Assembly (NCBI GenBank): GCA_964017045.1
Contig: OZ024808.1
Location: forward strand, 29,234,495 to 29,298,494
DNA length: 64,000 nucleotides
Source: Omphiscola glabra
Taxonomy: Eukaryota; Mollusca; Gastropoda; Lymnaeidae
Reading direction: 5' to 3'
The notes beneath the pieces are model-generated. The model worked only from the letters and a program-made list of their open reading frames with translations. It made no database searches and was not told the DNA's origin. Shown here in pieces: positions 44,900 to 57,468 of this stretch. Position 1 is the stretch's first letter, and every line of letters begins with the position of its first letter. The translations under genes were made by a program, and so were the position numbers.

Positions 44900-45539
44900 C
44901 TTTGTGAATCAAAGTAAGAAACATGAAAAATGAAAACAACACAGAAGAAATTTTGAATTAAGGATCAATCAGACGAAGCTTTTCAGTTTGTGAACCGACA
45001 AAATTTTAAATTTAATACATTAAGCACTGTTTACTTTACTCATGTATGTCCACTGAAAGATTGTTGTCAATTAAGTTGAAATTCTAATAGACGAAAATTT
45101 GACAAATGCATAAGGAAAAAATGATCACAAATTTTTTTTATTACCAACCTTATGAGACATTTGAATCAATTTAAAGTAATAAATTGTTAGACACTTTGTT
45201 TCATTTAGTTGGGGTTGTTATGAATTATAACTAAATTGACTGCTAAAATATTCTTAACTATTCCACAAAAACACTGTCACCACATACCCCCCATTCTGTC
45301 ACTCCATAACACTTTCTCTGTCACCACTTACCAATACGTCTGTCACCACCTAACACTACGGGACCTCACCAGTAAGGCTTGCGGGACCTCACCAGTAAGG
45401 CTTACGCCACCTTACCAGTAAAACCTACGGGAGCTGACCATTAAGGTGCACGAGACCTTACCAGTAAGGTGAACTGGACATCAAGTCGAAGTGCAAATAA
45501 ATAAGGTAAAAAATAAGAAGAAACAAAAAAACCAGGTCT

Positions 45540-46080
45540 ATGGATGCCTAACCTGGCAAGCCTAACTTGGTACTCCTAATTTGGTATGCCTAACTTGGTA
45601 TGCCTAACTATGTATGCCTAACTTGGTATAACTAACTTGGTATGCCTAATTTGGTATGCCTAATTTGGTATGCCTAACATGGTATGCCTAACTAGGTGCG
45701 CCTATCTTGGTGTGCCTAACTTGGTATGCCTTACTTGGTATGCCTAACTTGTTATGCCTAACTTGGTATGCCTAACTTAGTATGCCTAACTTGGTATGCC
45801 TAAAGTGGTATGCCTAGATTAAACCCATTAATTGTTATACCTTAATTGGTTTATCTAAATAGGTACCCACTAGTTGTTATGCTTTAATTGATCTGCCTAA
45901 GTTGGTATGCCTAAATTGGTACGGCTAAATGGGTACGGCTAAATGGGTACGGCTAAATGGGTACGGCTAAATGGGTACGGCTAAATTGGTACGGCTAAAT
46001 GGGTACGGCTAAATGGGTACGGCTAAATGGGTACGCATAAATTGGTATGCCTTTATTGATACCTAATTTGGTACGCCTAA
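45540..46080. repeat. 14-bp repeat, about 38 copies
   Basis: TATGCCTAACTTGG units, switching to TACGGCTAAATGGG near 45920-46030. Confidence 0.9.
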
Positions 46081-46084
46081 ATTT

Positions 46085-47045
46085 CCACTGTCATCGTCAC
46101 TGCAAACAGCTCTTGCTCTCTACTCAAGTGTAGCTCTTACCCTGTCATCGTCACTGCAAACAGATCTTGCTTTCTACTCAAGTGTAGCTCCTACCCTGTC
46201 ATCGTCACTGCAAACAGATCTTGCTCTCTACTCAAGTGTAGCTCCTACCCTGTAATCGTCACTGCAAACAGCTCTTGCTCTCTACTCAAGTGTAGCTCTT
46301 ACCCTGTCATCGTCACTGCAAACAGCTCTTGCTCTCTACTCAAGTGTAGCTCTTACCCTGTCATCGTCGCTGCAAACAGCTCTTGCTCTCTACTCAAGTG
46401 TAGCTCTTACCCTGTCATCGTCACTGCAAACAGCTCTTGCTCTCTACTCAAGTGTAGCTCTTACCCTGTCATCGTCACTGCAAACAGCTCTTGCTCTCTA
46501 CTCAAGTTTAGCTCTTACCCTGTCATCGTCGCTGCAAACAGCTCTTGCTCTCTACTCAAGTGTAGCTCTTACCCTGTCATCGTCACTGAAAACAGATCTT
46601 GCTCTCTACTCAAGTTTAGCTCTTACCCTTTCATCGTCGCTGCAAACAGCTCTTGCTCTCTACTCAAGTTTAGCTCTTACCCTGTCATCGTCACTGCAAA
46701 CAGCTCTTGCTCTCTACTCAAGTTTAGCTCTTACCCTGTCATCGTCGCTGCAAACAGCTCTTGGTCTCTACTCAAGTTTAGCTCTTACCCTGTCATCGTC
46801 GCTGCAAACAGCTCTTGCTCTCTACTCAAGTTTAGCTCTTACCCTGTCATCGTCGCTGCAAACAGCTCTTGCTCTCTACTCAAGTTTAGCTCTTACCCTG
46901 TCATCGTCACTGCAAACAGCTCTTGCTCTCTACTCAAGTGTAGCTCTTACCCTGTCATCGTCGCTGCAAACAGCTCTTGCTCTCTACTCAAGTGTAGCTC
47001 TTACCATGTCATCGTCACTGCAAACAGCTCTTGCTCTCTACTCCA
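46085..47045. repeat. 53-bp minisatellite, about 18 copies
   Basis: Unit starts CCTGTCATCGTCACTGCAAA and ends GTAGCTCTTA. It lies in intron 1 of gene 2. Each minus-strand unit contains CAGGGTAAGAGC, which resembles a donor but yields no usable exon. Confidence 0.95.
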
Positions 47046-47135
47046 GATAAAAATAGACCCCGTGGGGGGCTGATAAAAATAGACAAATGTAGCAGTTTGT
47101 GATGCTAAATAGAGAAAATGATTATAAGAAATTAC

Positions 47136-47205
47136 CTTGCAAAGAAAATAACTTTGATAGCAAAATTCTCCACAGGACGTATCTGTATTTTGAATAGACC
47201 GCCAT
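47136..47205 (-). CDS. Gene 2 exon 1, start codon and signal peptide
   Basis: Starts at an ATG in a favourable context (AAGATGG, 47205) and encodes 23 residues with a central hydrophobic stretch (YVLWRILLSKLFSLQ). Donor GTAATT, phase 1. It aligns with the gene 1 exon, and the 5' flanking bases (AGTT-AAAGGTCA in both) are conserved. The hydrophobic core is interrupted by a Lys, so signal-peptide function should be predicted formally. It sits about 90 bp from the 53-bp minisatellite in intron 1. Confidence 0.6.
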
Positions 47206-47432
47206 CTTGACCTTTCAACTATTTGTTACGGTACATAGACCTGTGATCGACAATGTCATATTTCAGTTCAGCTTCTATTGCGAAATCGATACTCGAAACT
47301 GCTTAGCTTTTTGAAAATCTCAAACACTCTTCTAATTTCTGTTCATAGTTTCATTGTATCTTTTTTGTCGTTACGTAGCTAAAACACTGTAACAATCCAA
47401 ATAGTTTCTTCTTTGTATCTTCTATATTTCTA

Positions 47433-47580
47433 GGGCCCACGATCAATGTATTGATCATTATGGCTCCTATGTTTCAGAGGGGTTCGCGATGTAACTGTGC
47501 AGGGTGTTGAAAAGGTTGTTCCACTGGTTGCAAGGGTTGCTCAGCGATGGTTCCAGGAAAGAGGGGGGTTGGAGGGCCTG
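47433..47580 (+). repeat. Dispersed repeat R2, copy 1
   Basis: GGGCCCACGATCAATG, TTGATCATTATGGCTCC, GGGTTCGCGATGTAACTG and CTCAGCGATGGT are shared with 60890-61030. The core ATCAATGxATTGAT is palindromic. Class unknown. Confidence 0.65.
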
Positions 47581-48094
47581 AGGCAATGTGCGACAATATG
47601 TCAAGAGTCGTCATGTATAGGTTGGAGTTTGCTCTCTGACTTCAATCAGCTTCCAACTCCATGAGCCATGAGCCATGAGCCATGTTCTATCTTTTACTTC
47701 TTCTGAAGTAGCTACTTGTTTTGTTCTCTTTCAGATTTGACTCAATCTTTTTTATTTAATGAACCCGAAACCAACCTCCTTACATCACCCCTACCCACCT
47801 AAAATCCCTTCCCACTACATTTTTTTTTTCATTTTTAAATTGTTAATCACATTTTTAGCGCCACTTGTTACTTCACTATAATTAAAAGTGTCGTTGCATT
47901 GGGATGTTTGAGAATCACTGCTCTAACGCACATGACGAATTATTTTTTAAAAAAAAACGCGTGTACAGTGGCGTAAGAAGGGGCAGCCCCCCCCCCCACT
48001 CACAACCTAACAGTTTCTATTTTTAAAAAAATATTTTATCTTTGCGCCTCCTCAAAGGACTTATGAGGCGGATCCTGGAGTCGCAGAGGCGGCT

Positions 48095-48245
48095 GCACAA
48101 CTCAGGCTGCACCACTCAGGCTGCACCACTCAGGCTGCACCACTCAGGCTGCACAACTCAGGCTGCACCACTCAGGTTGCACCACTCAGGCTGCACCACT
48201 CAGGCTGCACCACTCAGGCTGCATCACTCAGGCTGCACCACTCGC
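48095..48245. repeat. 14-bp repeat CAGGCTGCACCACT, 11 copies
   Basis: Near-perfect tetradecamers. Confidence 0.95.
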
Positions 48246-48309
48246 AGGGGAAACTACTTGAATGCTGTTGTTGTTTTTTTTTGGGGGGGTGGGGCTTCCG
48301 CATGATAGA

Positions 48310-48660
48310 TAAGAATAAAACTATACAGAATGTAAGGTGCACCATTTACAATACACTATACAGAATGTAAGGTGCACCATTTACTATACACTATACAGAA
48401 TGTAAGGTGCACCATTTACTATACACTATACAGAATGTAAGGTGCACCATTTACTATACAGTATACATAATGTAAGGTGCACCATTTACAATACACTATA
48501 CAGAATTTAAGGTGCACCATTTACTATACACTATACAGAATGTAAGGTGCACCATTTACTATACACTATACAGAATGTAAGGTGCACCATTTAATATACA
48601 CTATACATAATGTAAGGTGCACCATTTACTATACACTATACAGAATGTAATGTGCACCAT
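48310..48660. repeat. 35-bp minisatellite, about 10 copies
   Basis: CTATACAGAATGTAAGGTGC followed by ACCATTTACTATACA. Confidence 0.95.
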
Positions 48661-49495
48661 TTACGAAGAGTTTTACCTAAATTAAAACTATTTAAAATAT
48701 TTTACTCACAAAGTTTGTACAACTCCTTGATCAATTTTACTTTGAATACAAGTTTTAACAAGACTAATATGAAACGAAGCAAGCGAAACTTTGTTAATTT
48801 ACAAACAACACGATGTCAAGCTACTTATCACATAATGGTATGAAGCTACTTAGCCAATTATGGTATTTTTTTAATCATAGGACCTACCAAACATAATGTA
48901 TTAGGATGCCAAAAGAATCATTATCTGAAGCACTATCCAGCAAGAAATCGGTCATTGGTAAAACCCGATCTCGCTGTGGAAATGTGCATATCTTGGTAAC
49001 TTCTTAAGGATTATGTTAAGAATTATAAATGCTACAGCGTGACTCGGGACAAGGTGTCATTATTACTCTACCTAGAAATGAAGCACTCTGCTTAACAAGC
49101 AAACTTTGTGTGTTTGTGTGTGTGTGGGGAGGGGGGAGAAAGAAAAACTCTTGTTTCCTGGGAAAAGTTTAGGTAATCCTAAAATACAGTCTGTACGATG
49201 AAGAAAGAAAGGATCGTGTTTCCAGTGTTGACAAAAAGAAATAAAAACATCCTGACCGGGTTAAAAAAAACATTGATGTCAGTTTAAAAAAATATATATT
49301 TCTCTTAACTTCACTAGCTATTCAAAAGAATAAACGGGCCAAGAAGCCCACTTGAAAAAGAATTTTAGTCCAGAGATTTTAGCTAGTTAAAAAAGCAACT
49401 TCACAATGAAAGAACAAGAGATAGCAATGATAGACTAAGGAAAAACAGTGATGTCATTTGGCTTGCCAGAGTTCTTTCCTTTGCAGCCAATGACA
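48661..49495. other. Intergenic, nothing recognised
   Basis: AT-rich sequence with poly-A and a GT-rich run; no supported coding exon. Confidence 0.4.
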
Positions 49496-50324
49496 GGGTG
49501 GCATTACGGTCATCTGATATGTTTACCGTAGATACAATGGCTGACACTAAAGGAAAACCTTTAAAAACAACGAAAAAAAAAAGATTATTTGTAGAAAGAG
49601 TGAGAAAAAGATACTTTCTAGTTATGCAGGGGGAGTTTTTTTGTCAGTGTGCTTGCCTTAAATCCTTCCAGCACACGACAAGCCATGAGCGAAATTCACC
49701 ATGTCCCATTTGAACAGCGTCCCCAAAATGTACCAACGCGATAGCATGATTGCCACGTTCATTCAACATGAACATGTGGTACACATACCCCAGGAGGTAT
49801 GCCGTGACCGCTTGGAGGGACTCAATAAGTACATTGATGATGGCAGAGAATGGAAAAAAGTTTTTTTTCTGGTTCATCCGTTCATTTACATATGCGAAGA
49901 TCATCAATAATTGATATTTACTGCTTTCGATGGACACTGTATAATCAAAATGTTAGGATAGAAGTATAATCTTTGTTTCTCTATCTTTTGTGTGGTGCAG
50001 GAACGTTTTTATTGACAATTTCAATGTCGAATTTAGCTATTCAATAAAGGACACCTGCTCTACCTGTTTCAAACTGAATATACATTTGCAGGAAAGAAAC
50101 ACAGACGAGAGGAGTTTGATAGGATTGGGCACGAACAGAATTGCCCCCCCCCCCAATTTTTTCCCTAGAAAAGCCCAGGTCTTTTACTACATAATAAGTA
50201 TCGGTAAAAATAGCGTTGAAAGTTATCCAACACAAGCGGCCAAGACGTTTGACTTGTAGAAGAATCTGAGTGGCCATAGAATTTCAAGGCAACTGACTTT
50301 CTTCAATTTGAACATTCACACTCT

Positions 50325-50785
50325 GACTAATAGTGAGGTATATTTGGACTGACTAAGGGTGAGGTATATTTGGACTGACTAATGGTGAGGTATATTTGGA
50401 CTGACTAATGGTGATGTATATTTGGACTGACTAATGGTGATATATATTTGTACTGACTTATGGTGAGGTATATTTGGACTGACTAATAGTGAGGTATAAT
50501 TGGATTGACTACTGGTGAGATATATTTGGACTGACTAATGGTGAGGTATATTTGGACTGACTAATGGTGAGGTATATTTGGACTGACTAATGGTGATATA
50601 TATTTGTACTGACTTATGGGCAGGTATATTTGGACTGACTAATAGTGAGGTATAATTGGATTGACTAATAGTGAGGTATATTTGGAGTGACTAATGGTGA
50701 GGTATATTTGGACTAACTAATGGTGATATATATTTGTACTGACTTATGGTCAGGTATATTTGGACTGACTAATGGTGAGGTATTT
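50325..50785. repeat. 26-bp minisatellite, about 17 copies
   Basis: CTAATGGTGAGGTATATTTG followed by GACTGA. It lies inside the broken transposase-like ORF. Confidence 0.95.
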
Positions 50786-51259
50786 GGTACTGCTACCATG
50801 AGACCTTGGTATAGAAAGGAGTTGAGGATTTTTCTCCTGTACTGTATCACTTCTGTTGTAATATTCCTCCATCAAAAGTGTCAAGCATGGAGTTGTTTTG
50901 CGATACCTTTGCCAGTCAAAATAAAATGTATGATAATGCTAAGGTTTTTACACCATATGGTGCGTGACAAAATACGTTTTGATTTATGTCGAAATTTATT
51001 TCCCATCCATGGTCACATTTACATGGAATGTGACCATGTAACGACTTGCAAAAACATAAAGGAGAGATCTTGAGATTTCAGATGACTGGGTGAAAGTCTT
51101 CAGAGAAGCTCTCCGAAAATCCACTCCATTCTGTGTTTTAATAAGGCAAGGAGATCAGTTCGTCATGATGTCAGAAATGCTCAAACCATTGTACAAAACT
51201 ACATGCACAATAAAAACACGAAGTTTGAGGAGGGTTATCTACACAGAGAAACGCCCGAG

Positions 51260-51415
51260 GATGATGCTGTACCACCACAGTTGGCACGGTCAGCTTTCTT
51301 CACCCACCGAGGATTATGCTGTACCACCACAGTTGACACGGTCAGCTTTCTTCACCCACCGAGGATTATGCTGTACCACCACAGTTGGCACGGTCAGCTT
51401 TCTTCAGCCATTCTG
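51260..51415. repeat. 52-bp tandem repeat, 3 copies
   Basis: Units contain GCTGTACCACCACAGTTG and GTCAGCTTTCTTCACCCACC. Confidence 0.9.
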
Positions 51416-51619
51416 GTAAGACATGTGGTGAAAAAAGACATCAGCAACGCATTCAGACAACATGCAACATCTGCATTCTACAGCCGAGCAAAGGTTAATG
51501 TCTTGCCGGGTTTTAAAACGATTCTATTCTCCGGTGGCGCCCAGCTTCTTCGACGAGCTGCACGCTGCTGAGACCGTACGAAACTCGGACAATGAATAAG
51601 AAGCAACACCGAGCACCAC

Positions 51620-52260
51620 ATGCTGAAAGAAGGACAGAAATGACAGATACATAAACACTGATATAGAGGACAGATACATGAAGGATGAAACAGATGGAAG
51701 ATGCATAAGCAATGACTTAGCTGACAGATACTTAAACAATGACAGAGATCACAGTTACATAAAAATGCCAGAGATTACAGATACATAAACACTGATATAG
51801 ATGACAGATACACGAACGATGACAGATACATTAACAATGACAGAGATGACAGATACTTAAACAATGACAGAGATGACAGGTACATAAACAATGACAGAGA
51901 TGACAGATACAGAAACATTGACAGAGATGACAGGTACATAAACAATGACAGAGATGACGATACATAAACAATGACAGAGAGGACAGATACATAAACAATG
52001 ACAAAGATGACAGATACATAAACAATGACAGAGATGACAGATACATAAACAATGACAGAGATGACAGATACATAAACAATGACAGAGATGACAGATACAT
52101 AAACAATGACAGAGATGACAGATACATAAACACCGACAAGGATGACAGATATGACATATACATAAACAATGACAGGGATGACATATACATAAACAATGAT
52201 AAAGATGACGGATACATAAACAATAACAGAGATGACAGATACATAAACACTGACAGAGGT
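51620..52260. repeat. 27-bp minisatellite, about 23 copies
   Basis: GATGACAGATACATAAACAA followed by TGACAGA. Both strands are open for over 130 codons; not a gene. Confidence 0.95.
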
Positions 52261-52779
52261 TCATGTTCGTTCTGCTTTATATAACTAAAATAAAATACAA
52301 AACACAAAAAAAAAAACGGCTAACTTCACATGTCCTACGGTAAAATGGGAAAAACCAGTGATGGAATTTTTATGTCATTTTTGTCATTACTTTTTGAAAT
52401 ATTTTTTTTATATTGTCATGCTACTTTTTTGAAAAAGCTAATTCACAACTCCGGCACTGATTACATGTGGCTATTATGGTTGCTGACCAAAATATAGACA
52501 TCACGTCTTATTTGCCTGAGAAGTCTTCAAACTTTTCTGCTATTAGTTCTCAAACTGTGAACACATGACATCGCTGATTGTTTCAGTGAGCCTGTGGCCT
52601 GCTTCCAAAATTGGCGGAGAGGGATACAAAAAAGGTTAGCTTCCAACGCTGACGCTCAGCGACATGAGAGAGTGAAAATAATTGAAACAAAGAACTAACA
52701 TCGGAAGTGCCTCGTAGCAAACCTGCCTGATGTCGAAAATAATTTCACAATATTCATTGGACATCTGAAGGTTAGATTG

Positions 52780-52925
52780 GTCGCAGCATTCTCGATAAAT
52801 GTCTTCTAAATTAGACAATTATTCCAAAAGTCACCATTGTTCATAAATGTCTTCTAAATTAGACAGTTATTCCAAAAGGCATCATGCTTCATAACTGCCT
52901 TCTAAATTAGACAAGTATTCCAAAA
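52780..52925. repeat. About 48-bp tandem repeat, 3 copies
   Basis: ATGTCTTCTAAATTAGACAA and ATTCCAAAAG repeated. Confidence 0.85.
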
Positions 52926-52929
52926 GTAG

Positions 52930-53970
52930 TTGTTTAAAAATATTAAAACTCATCATATTAGATGAAGTTGACAATGAAAACTGCTCACGCCAGGGATACA
53001 ACTTTACTTCAAATGAAGACATCATGGTTGACATAAAAAACAGTAGATCTTAACGGCATAAGTCAATAACACTGTAGTCAAGTTTTTAGACCTTGTCCCT
53101 TTCAGTAGCAAATGATATTTCCCGTTTCCTACGTTTCTTTAGCCAGAAATATAAATAAAACTTTAAGGACAATGGAAGAAAACGGATCAGAAAAAAAAAA
53201 TAATACTTAATTTGTTAAATAAAAAACAAACAGTTTGTCCATTCATGTGTTTTGTCTCTTAATTTCATCACAAATAGTTTTTTTTTTTTAAATACCATTT
53301 GAAATATAAACATATTAAGACAATCATTTGAAATTTAAACATATTAAGACAATCTTGATTTTTATGATAAATGAAATTGTGAATTAAAATACCGTTGGTA
53401 CAAATCTTAACTGATCATATGTAAGCGAGACGAAATTTTTTAAAAGTCTAAAATTTAATTCTTTTAATGAAAAAAAAAATACAAGTGTTAAATTCATTAA
53501 ATCAGAAAATCTTCCAAAAATTTAAACAGCCCAAGCAATGATCAACAAATATTAATAGACAAATTTGCTCTGTAAGTTATTTTCCCCTTTACATATACGA
53601 AGAGAGAGAGTAAAACCAAAGTTTTTAAAATATGTATTTTCCCCTTGTGTCTTCACATTGGTGGGGAAATCACTATTAAAAATAGAAAATAACCGTACTC
53701 TCAAAATTGTTTTGATGCAAAGATTTCAGTTCGTATTTCTCGAAACTCTTCTTACGAATGAGCAAACATGTTTAAAAAAAATGAATCTTGTCTTAAATAA
53801 GTCGCAAAAAAAAAAAAAAAAAACGACAACAAGGTAATCATTTTAGAATTATGATTAATTTTAAACAGTTTTCTTCTCTACGCACTTAACCTTAGGGGAA
53901 ATACACAACTATCCACTGATAGACAACCGGTGGGACTAGCAACAGACATTTTTTCAATCGTTTACTCTCC
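52930..53970. other. Intergenic, nothing recognised
   Basis: Very AT-rich with long A and T runs. Confidence 0.4.
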
Positions 53971-53979
53971 AACAAATAA

Positions 53980-54960
53980 AAAGTAACAAAAATAATACTT
54001 TCGGAGTTAGGAAGTAGGTGAAACAAGGTACTGGAAAACCTGAAAAAAAAGACGAAATAAAACAAAGAACTTTACTGCAAGATGCCTTCGTCGGCAAAAA
54101 AAAAAAAAAAAAAAAAACCACCAACAACAAAAAACCTAGGAGACACATATAAACTGAGAACTTAACGGCAATGTGGTTAATCAAGAGGACATGATAAGGA
54201 ATGTGGTAGACTAGTAATAGGAAAGAAGGATAATATAGTCAAAGAGTGGGGGGGAGGACGGGGGTAAATGTAAGTCGACGGCGATGGGTTGTACAAATGA
54301 GGGAGCGAAGAAACGATTCAATAAGTGAAGGAGAACAAGGTCCCAGTGTGTTTTGGTTTGTTTTGTAAGTTGACCCTGGCGGCCGTGCTGTTGCATGAAA
54401 CAATGGAAGTGACAGCCACATCGCTAGGACCCTTGTGGTCACGTCTATTGACATGTTTTTAGATAGGATAGGACATTGTTCAGCTCGCGTAGTATTTCGA
54501 AGGTGCTTAGTCCGTCTGTTTAAGAGACGCCGACCCGTCTCGCCCAGATAACGCAAATGCCAGCGGGTACAAGTAATGGCTGTTAACGTTTTGGCTTACA
54601 CAACCGTTCCTTACCTGGAAACTAACCTTAGGTTAGGAATTACGTTGAATCTGGATGGCAAAAGAGCAAGGCTCGCAACGGATGTGTCAAACATAGCTTG
54701 GTCCTAAAATGGAATGGGGGCAGCACGGTGGTGGCTTCGAACAAGGCGAACCCGTAGGTTCTCATCTCTTTTGAACACAATGAAATGCGAGTTTGAGAAA
54801 TTGTGGAGGGTTTTAAGGTTCGCAAGGAAAACTGCACGGGTTTTAAAGACTTCCTGTGGGCTAAGACTGAGATTGTGGGGATGATACATAAGAATAAGTT
54901 TGACATTTTTAACCCAATGAAGGAGTGATGAAAGCACTGTTTCCGGTTTAAAAATGTCAT
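53980..54960 (-). pseudogene. Penelope-like element, RT end and GIY-YIG endonuclease remnant
   Basis: Minus strand encodes NFSNSHFIVFKRDENLRVRL with VRS following (about 54790), then YLGETGRRLLNRRTKHLR (about 54520), the signature of the GIY-YIG domain at the C-terminus of Penelope-like elements. A 3' tail follows (CGACGAAGGCATCTTGCAGT). Frames are broken. Confidence 0.75.
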
Positions 54961-55244
54961 TCGTATTCTTTACAAACCTCTTTGCCTTAAGAAGAGATAA
55001 GAAACTAAAGGATCTTCAGATGAACTGAACATCTTCGAAATATTTCACAAGATAAGCAAACACTTCAATAGAAGTGACCACAAGTGCACCAGGCATTTGA
55101 CTATTACCGCTATTGATTCCTATACCAACACGCCCGACAAGATGAACTAAGGTAACAAGCCAATACGCAATAATGGGACCTTGACACCGCATGATACAAA
55201 TACACATCTTCTAATTCACTTATTAAATTTTTTCTCCAACCATT

Positions 55245-55520
55245 CTCTTTTTTTTTTTTTACAACCAATCACCGTCGACTTATTTTTCCTGTCTTCCTTC
55301 CCCCTTTGCAAATTGTATTCTCCTTCCTGCAAACAGTTTACCACATTCCCCTTGCTGTCCTCCCGGATACTACATTGCAGTTAAGACTTTATTTCTAAGT
55401 GTGTGTCAGTCTTTGTCTGTTCGCTGAAGAAGGCATATTGCCAATACGTTCGTTGTTTTGTGGCGTCCTCTTTTTCAGGTTTTCCAATACCTTGTTTCAC
55501 ATATTACCTTCTACCTCCCC
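55245..55520 (+). mobile_element. Penelope-like 3' tail, opposite orientation
   Basis: Matches the reverse complement of 53990-54290: ATCACCGTCGACTTA, CTGAAGAAGGCATATTGCC and CAGGTTTTCCAATACC with TTGTTTCAC. Together the two tails enclose the coding remnant as an inverted pair. Confidence 0.7.
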
Positions 55521-56224
55521 AGTTTGCGGTCTCCCCCCCCTCCCCCAATATTTACATTGGACTGAAGCAAGTTGTATATAAAAAAAAACAACCTACTAGT
55601 ACTAGTTAAATAAAATCATGGAATCATGGGTCCTTAAGAAGTGTTAACTGACCTCGCATGTCAGCCTCAAAATTTAAGTATTTTTCTAACTTAGATATTT
55701 TAAAGGATAGAAATAAGAGGTAAAGGGATTATCCCTAATTGACATGCAATAAATGGGACGGAACACAGCGCTACAGCTGATACCACGGAAACCCATGGCA
55801 ACGGAAACAGCCTCGTTTATTCAAGAGCTTGCAAACAATCATTAATATCTTTTGAGCAGCTTCATGTTTTAACCGTGTCACAGTCTGGGCCGAGCTCAAG
55901 TCTTGAACGCGTCCTTGGCGTAAAGGCTGAGAAGCGTCCTTGTTAAGTGGTTCTAGGATTTCTCGTGAGCTTATCCAACCACATTGGGTTCTGCAGAGCA
56001 AAACATGGATTCGTACACGAATCACGAAATTAAACAAAGTTATGGATAAATAACAAGCGATTTCAGAGATTAGGTGATTGGAAGAATTTAAAGCCATTTT
56101 AGTCGATGGTTGAGACTTTTGATTTAAAGTTTATTTTAGAAATTTTTACGTTGTTAATATTAATTAATTTATTTTAAATAGTAAAAATCACTACATGCAT
56201 TTTAAGCCAAATTTGCAAGAATAA
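55521..56224. other. Intergenic, one open frame without support
   Basis: A 108-codon minus-strand frame (55771-56097) has mixed composition but no family signature. An acceptor CTGCTCTGCAG-like site at about 56000 could be the last exon of gene 3, giving a very short coding end. Confidence 0.25.
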
Positions 56225-56530
56225 CGTTATCATCTTATAAAGTAAATTTCTTATAAAGTGAGCATATTATTAGTGGGCGATATTATAAAGTTATCATCTT
56301 ATAAAGACATCATATTATAAAGTTAACATCCTATAATGTTATCATCTAATAAAGCTAAAAATCGTATAAAGTTATCATCTTATAAAGATATCCTATTATA
56401 CATTTATCATGTTATAAAGTTACCATCTTAAAAAGTTATCATATTATAAAGGAATCTTCAGATAAAAGATATCATCTTATAAAGTTGCCATCTAATGAAG
56501 ATTTTATTCTGTAAAGTTATCATCTTTATG
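56225..56530. repeat. Irregular 16-bp repeat
   Basis: TTATAAAGTTATCATC units with drift. Confidence 0.85.
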
Positions 56531-56689
56531 CACATGGTTATCTAGTTGATACTTATATCATTTTAACATAGTGCAATGATAAGTCAAGATTCTTAATTTA
56601 AAGCAAAACAATTCCACTCAAATAAGAGAATTGTTGGTGGAAATAAAATTAAATTGATACATTCCTTCTTCTTCCTATAATTATCAGTT

Positions 56690-57050
56690 TGGAGCTTATC
56701 TCTTTAGGAAACTGTAGCTAAGAACTTACACTTACAGTTTGGAGCTTATCTCTTTAGGAAGCTGTAGCTAACAACTTACACTTACAGTTTGGAGCTTATC
56801 TCTTTAGGAAACTGAAGCTAAGAACTTACACTTACAGTTTGGAGCTTATCTCTTTAGGAAATTGTAGCTAAGAACTTATACTTACAGTTTGGAGCTTATA
56901 TCTTTAGGAAACTGTAGCTAAGAACTTACACTTACAGTTTGGAGCTTATCTCTTTAGGAAACTGTAGCTAAGAACTTATACTTACAGTTTGGAGCTTATC
57001 TCTTTAGGAAACTGTAGCTAAGAACTTACACATACAGTTTGAGGCTTCTA
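56690..57050 (-). repeat. 50-bp minisatellite with doubled splice-donor motif, 7 copies
   Basis: Each minus-strand unit contains CTCCAAACTGTAAGTGTAAG. At the upstream end (57055-57075) a strong acceptor tract ending TTTTTGTAG is followed by AAGCCTCAAACT and GTATGT, a possible 12-nt phase 1-1 exon of gene 3. Confidence 0.85.
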
Positions 57051-57429
57051 CAAAAACGAAAAACAACCCTGTCTTTTAGTAACATTGCTTCCCCCCCCCC
57101 CACCTTTTTTCCCTTCAGTTTTTGAAAACATAGTTTAATACAATATGACCAGAGTCTAAACTATGTTACAGTACTAACATCCCTCCCCTTTCCGCACTGG
57201 ATGTCCGATTAAATTCACTGAGCAAATATGTCATAACTCGCATTAATAAAGGTTAGTCCAACTAAAAAAGTACTCATTTTGCAACAATAAGGTTTTTCAT
57301 AATTTTATTTATATCGGGATTTTTAAAGAAAAAATTAAATGAAAAAAACATTAAGACAAAAAAAAAAAGAAAGGAACAAAAAAATAAAAAAAAAAAAAAA
57401 TTAAATAAAATTATTTAATTCTAACTTAC

Positions 57430-57468
57430 TCTCGTCGTCAGAAAACATGGTAGATTCAGTGGTCATCT
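57430..57468 (-). CDS. Gene 3 tail microexon 5 (39 nt)
   Basis: 39 nt, phase 1-1, acceptor TGTACATAG and donor GTAAGT. It encodes MTTESTMFSDDE. Counterpart of 23883-23921. The next downstream region (56690-57050) is a 50-bp array whose units contain GTAAGTGTAAGT. Confidence 0.6.

Larger units (their letters stand above)
23883..47205 (-). other. Gene 2 locus: near-complete paralogous transmembrane-receptor-like gene
   Basis: Minus-strand model: signal (47136-47205), D (44709-44899), C (42597-42798), B (39559-39849), A (36712-36990), linkers (36018-36041, 33255-33302, possibly 32356-32388), transmembrane (32104-32190), and tail microexons (31258-31311, 26895-26927, 24603-24632, 24212-24238, 23883-23921). 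All junction codons are sense codons. The stop-containing last exon was not fixed. The product would be a type I membrane protein of roughly 450 residues with three Cys-rich units outside and a short tail. Introns are loaded with minisatellites, LINE, SINE, SPIN-like and Penelope-like insertions. The function is unknown; a recognition receptor is a hypothesis. Confidence 0.7.
49500..51570 (+). pseudogene. Degenerate transposase-like ORF, interrupted by minisatellites
   Basis: Broken plus-strand frames carry KTTKKKRLFVERVRKRYFL (about 49560), FSYSIKDTCSTCFKLNI (about 50030), RFDLCRNLFPIHGHIYMECD (about 50980) and SDDWVKVFREALRKSTPFCV (about 51080). The CxxC pair, the FPxxGHxxxxxD block and the following D-W/Y helix recall an animal DNA-transposon protein family of uncertain name. 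A 26-bp array splits the ORF, and frameshifts and stops are frequent. Confidence 0.4.

Noticed and set aside
52636..52818. Small Cys-containing minus-strand frame (DIYRECC, YCEIIFD, QVC)
   Set aside because: It looks exon-like, but no paralogue in the window and no convincing splice pair; left unassigned.
55771..56097. 108-codon minus-strand frame as last exon of gene 3
   Set aside because: The frame does not match the phase 1 end of the preceding microexon; in the correct phase it stops after six codons.
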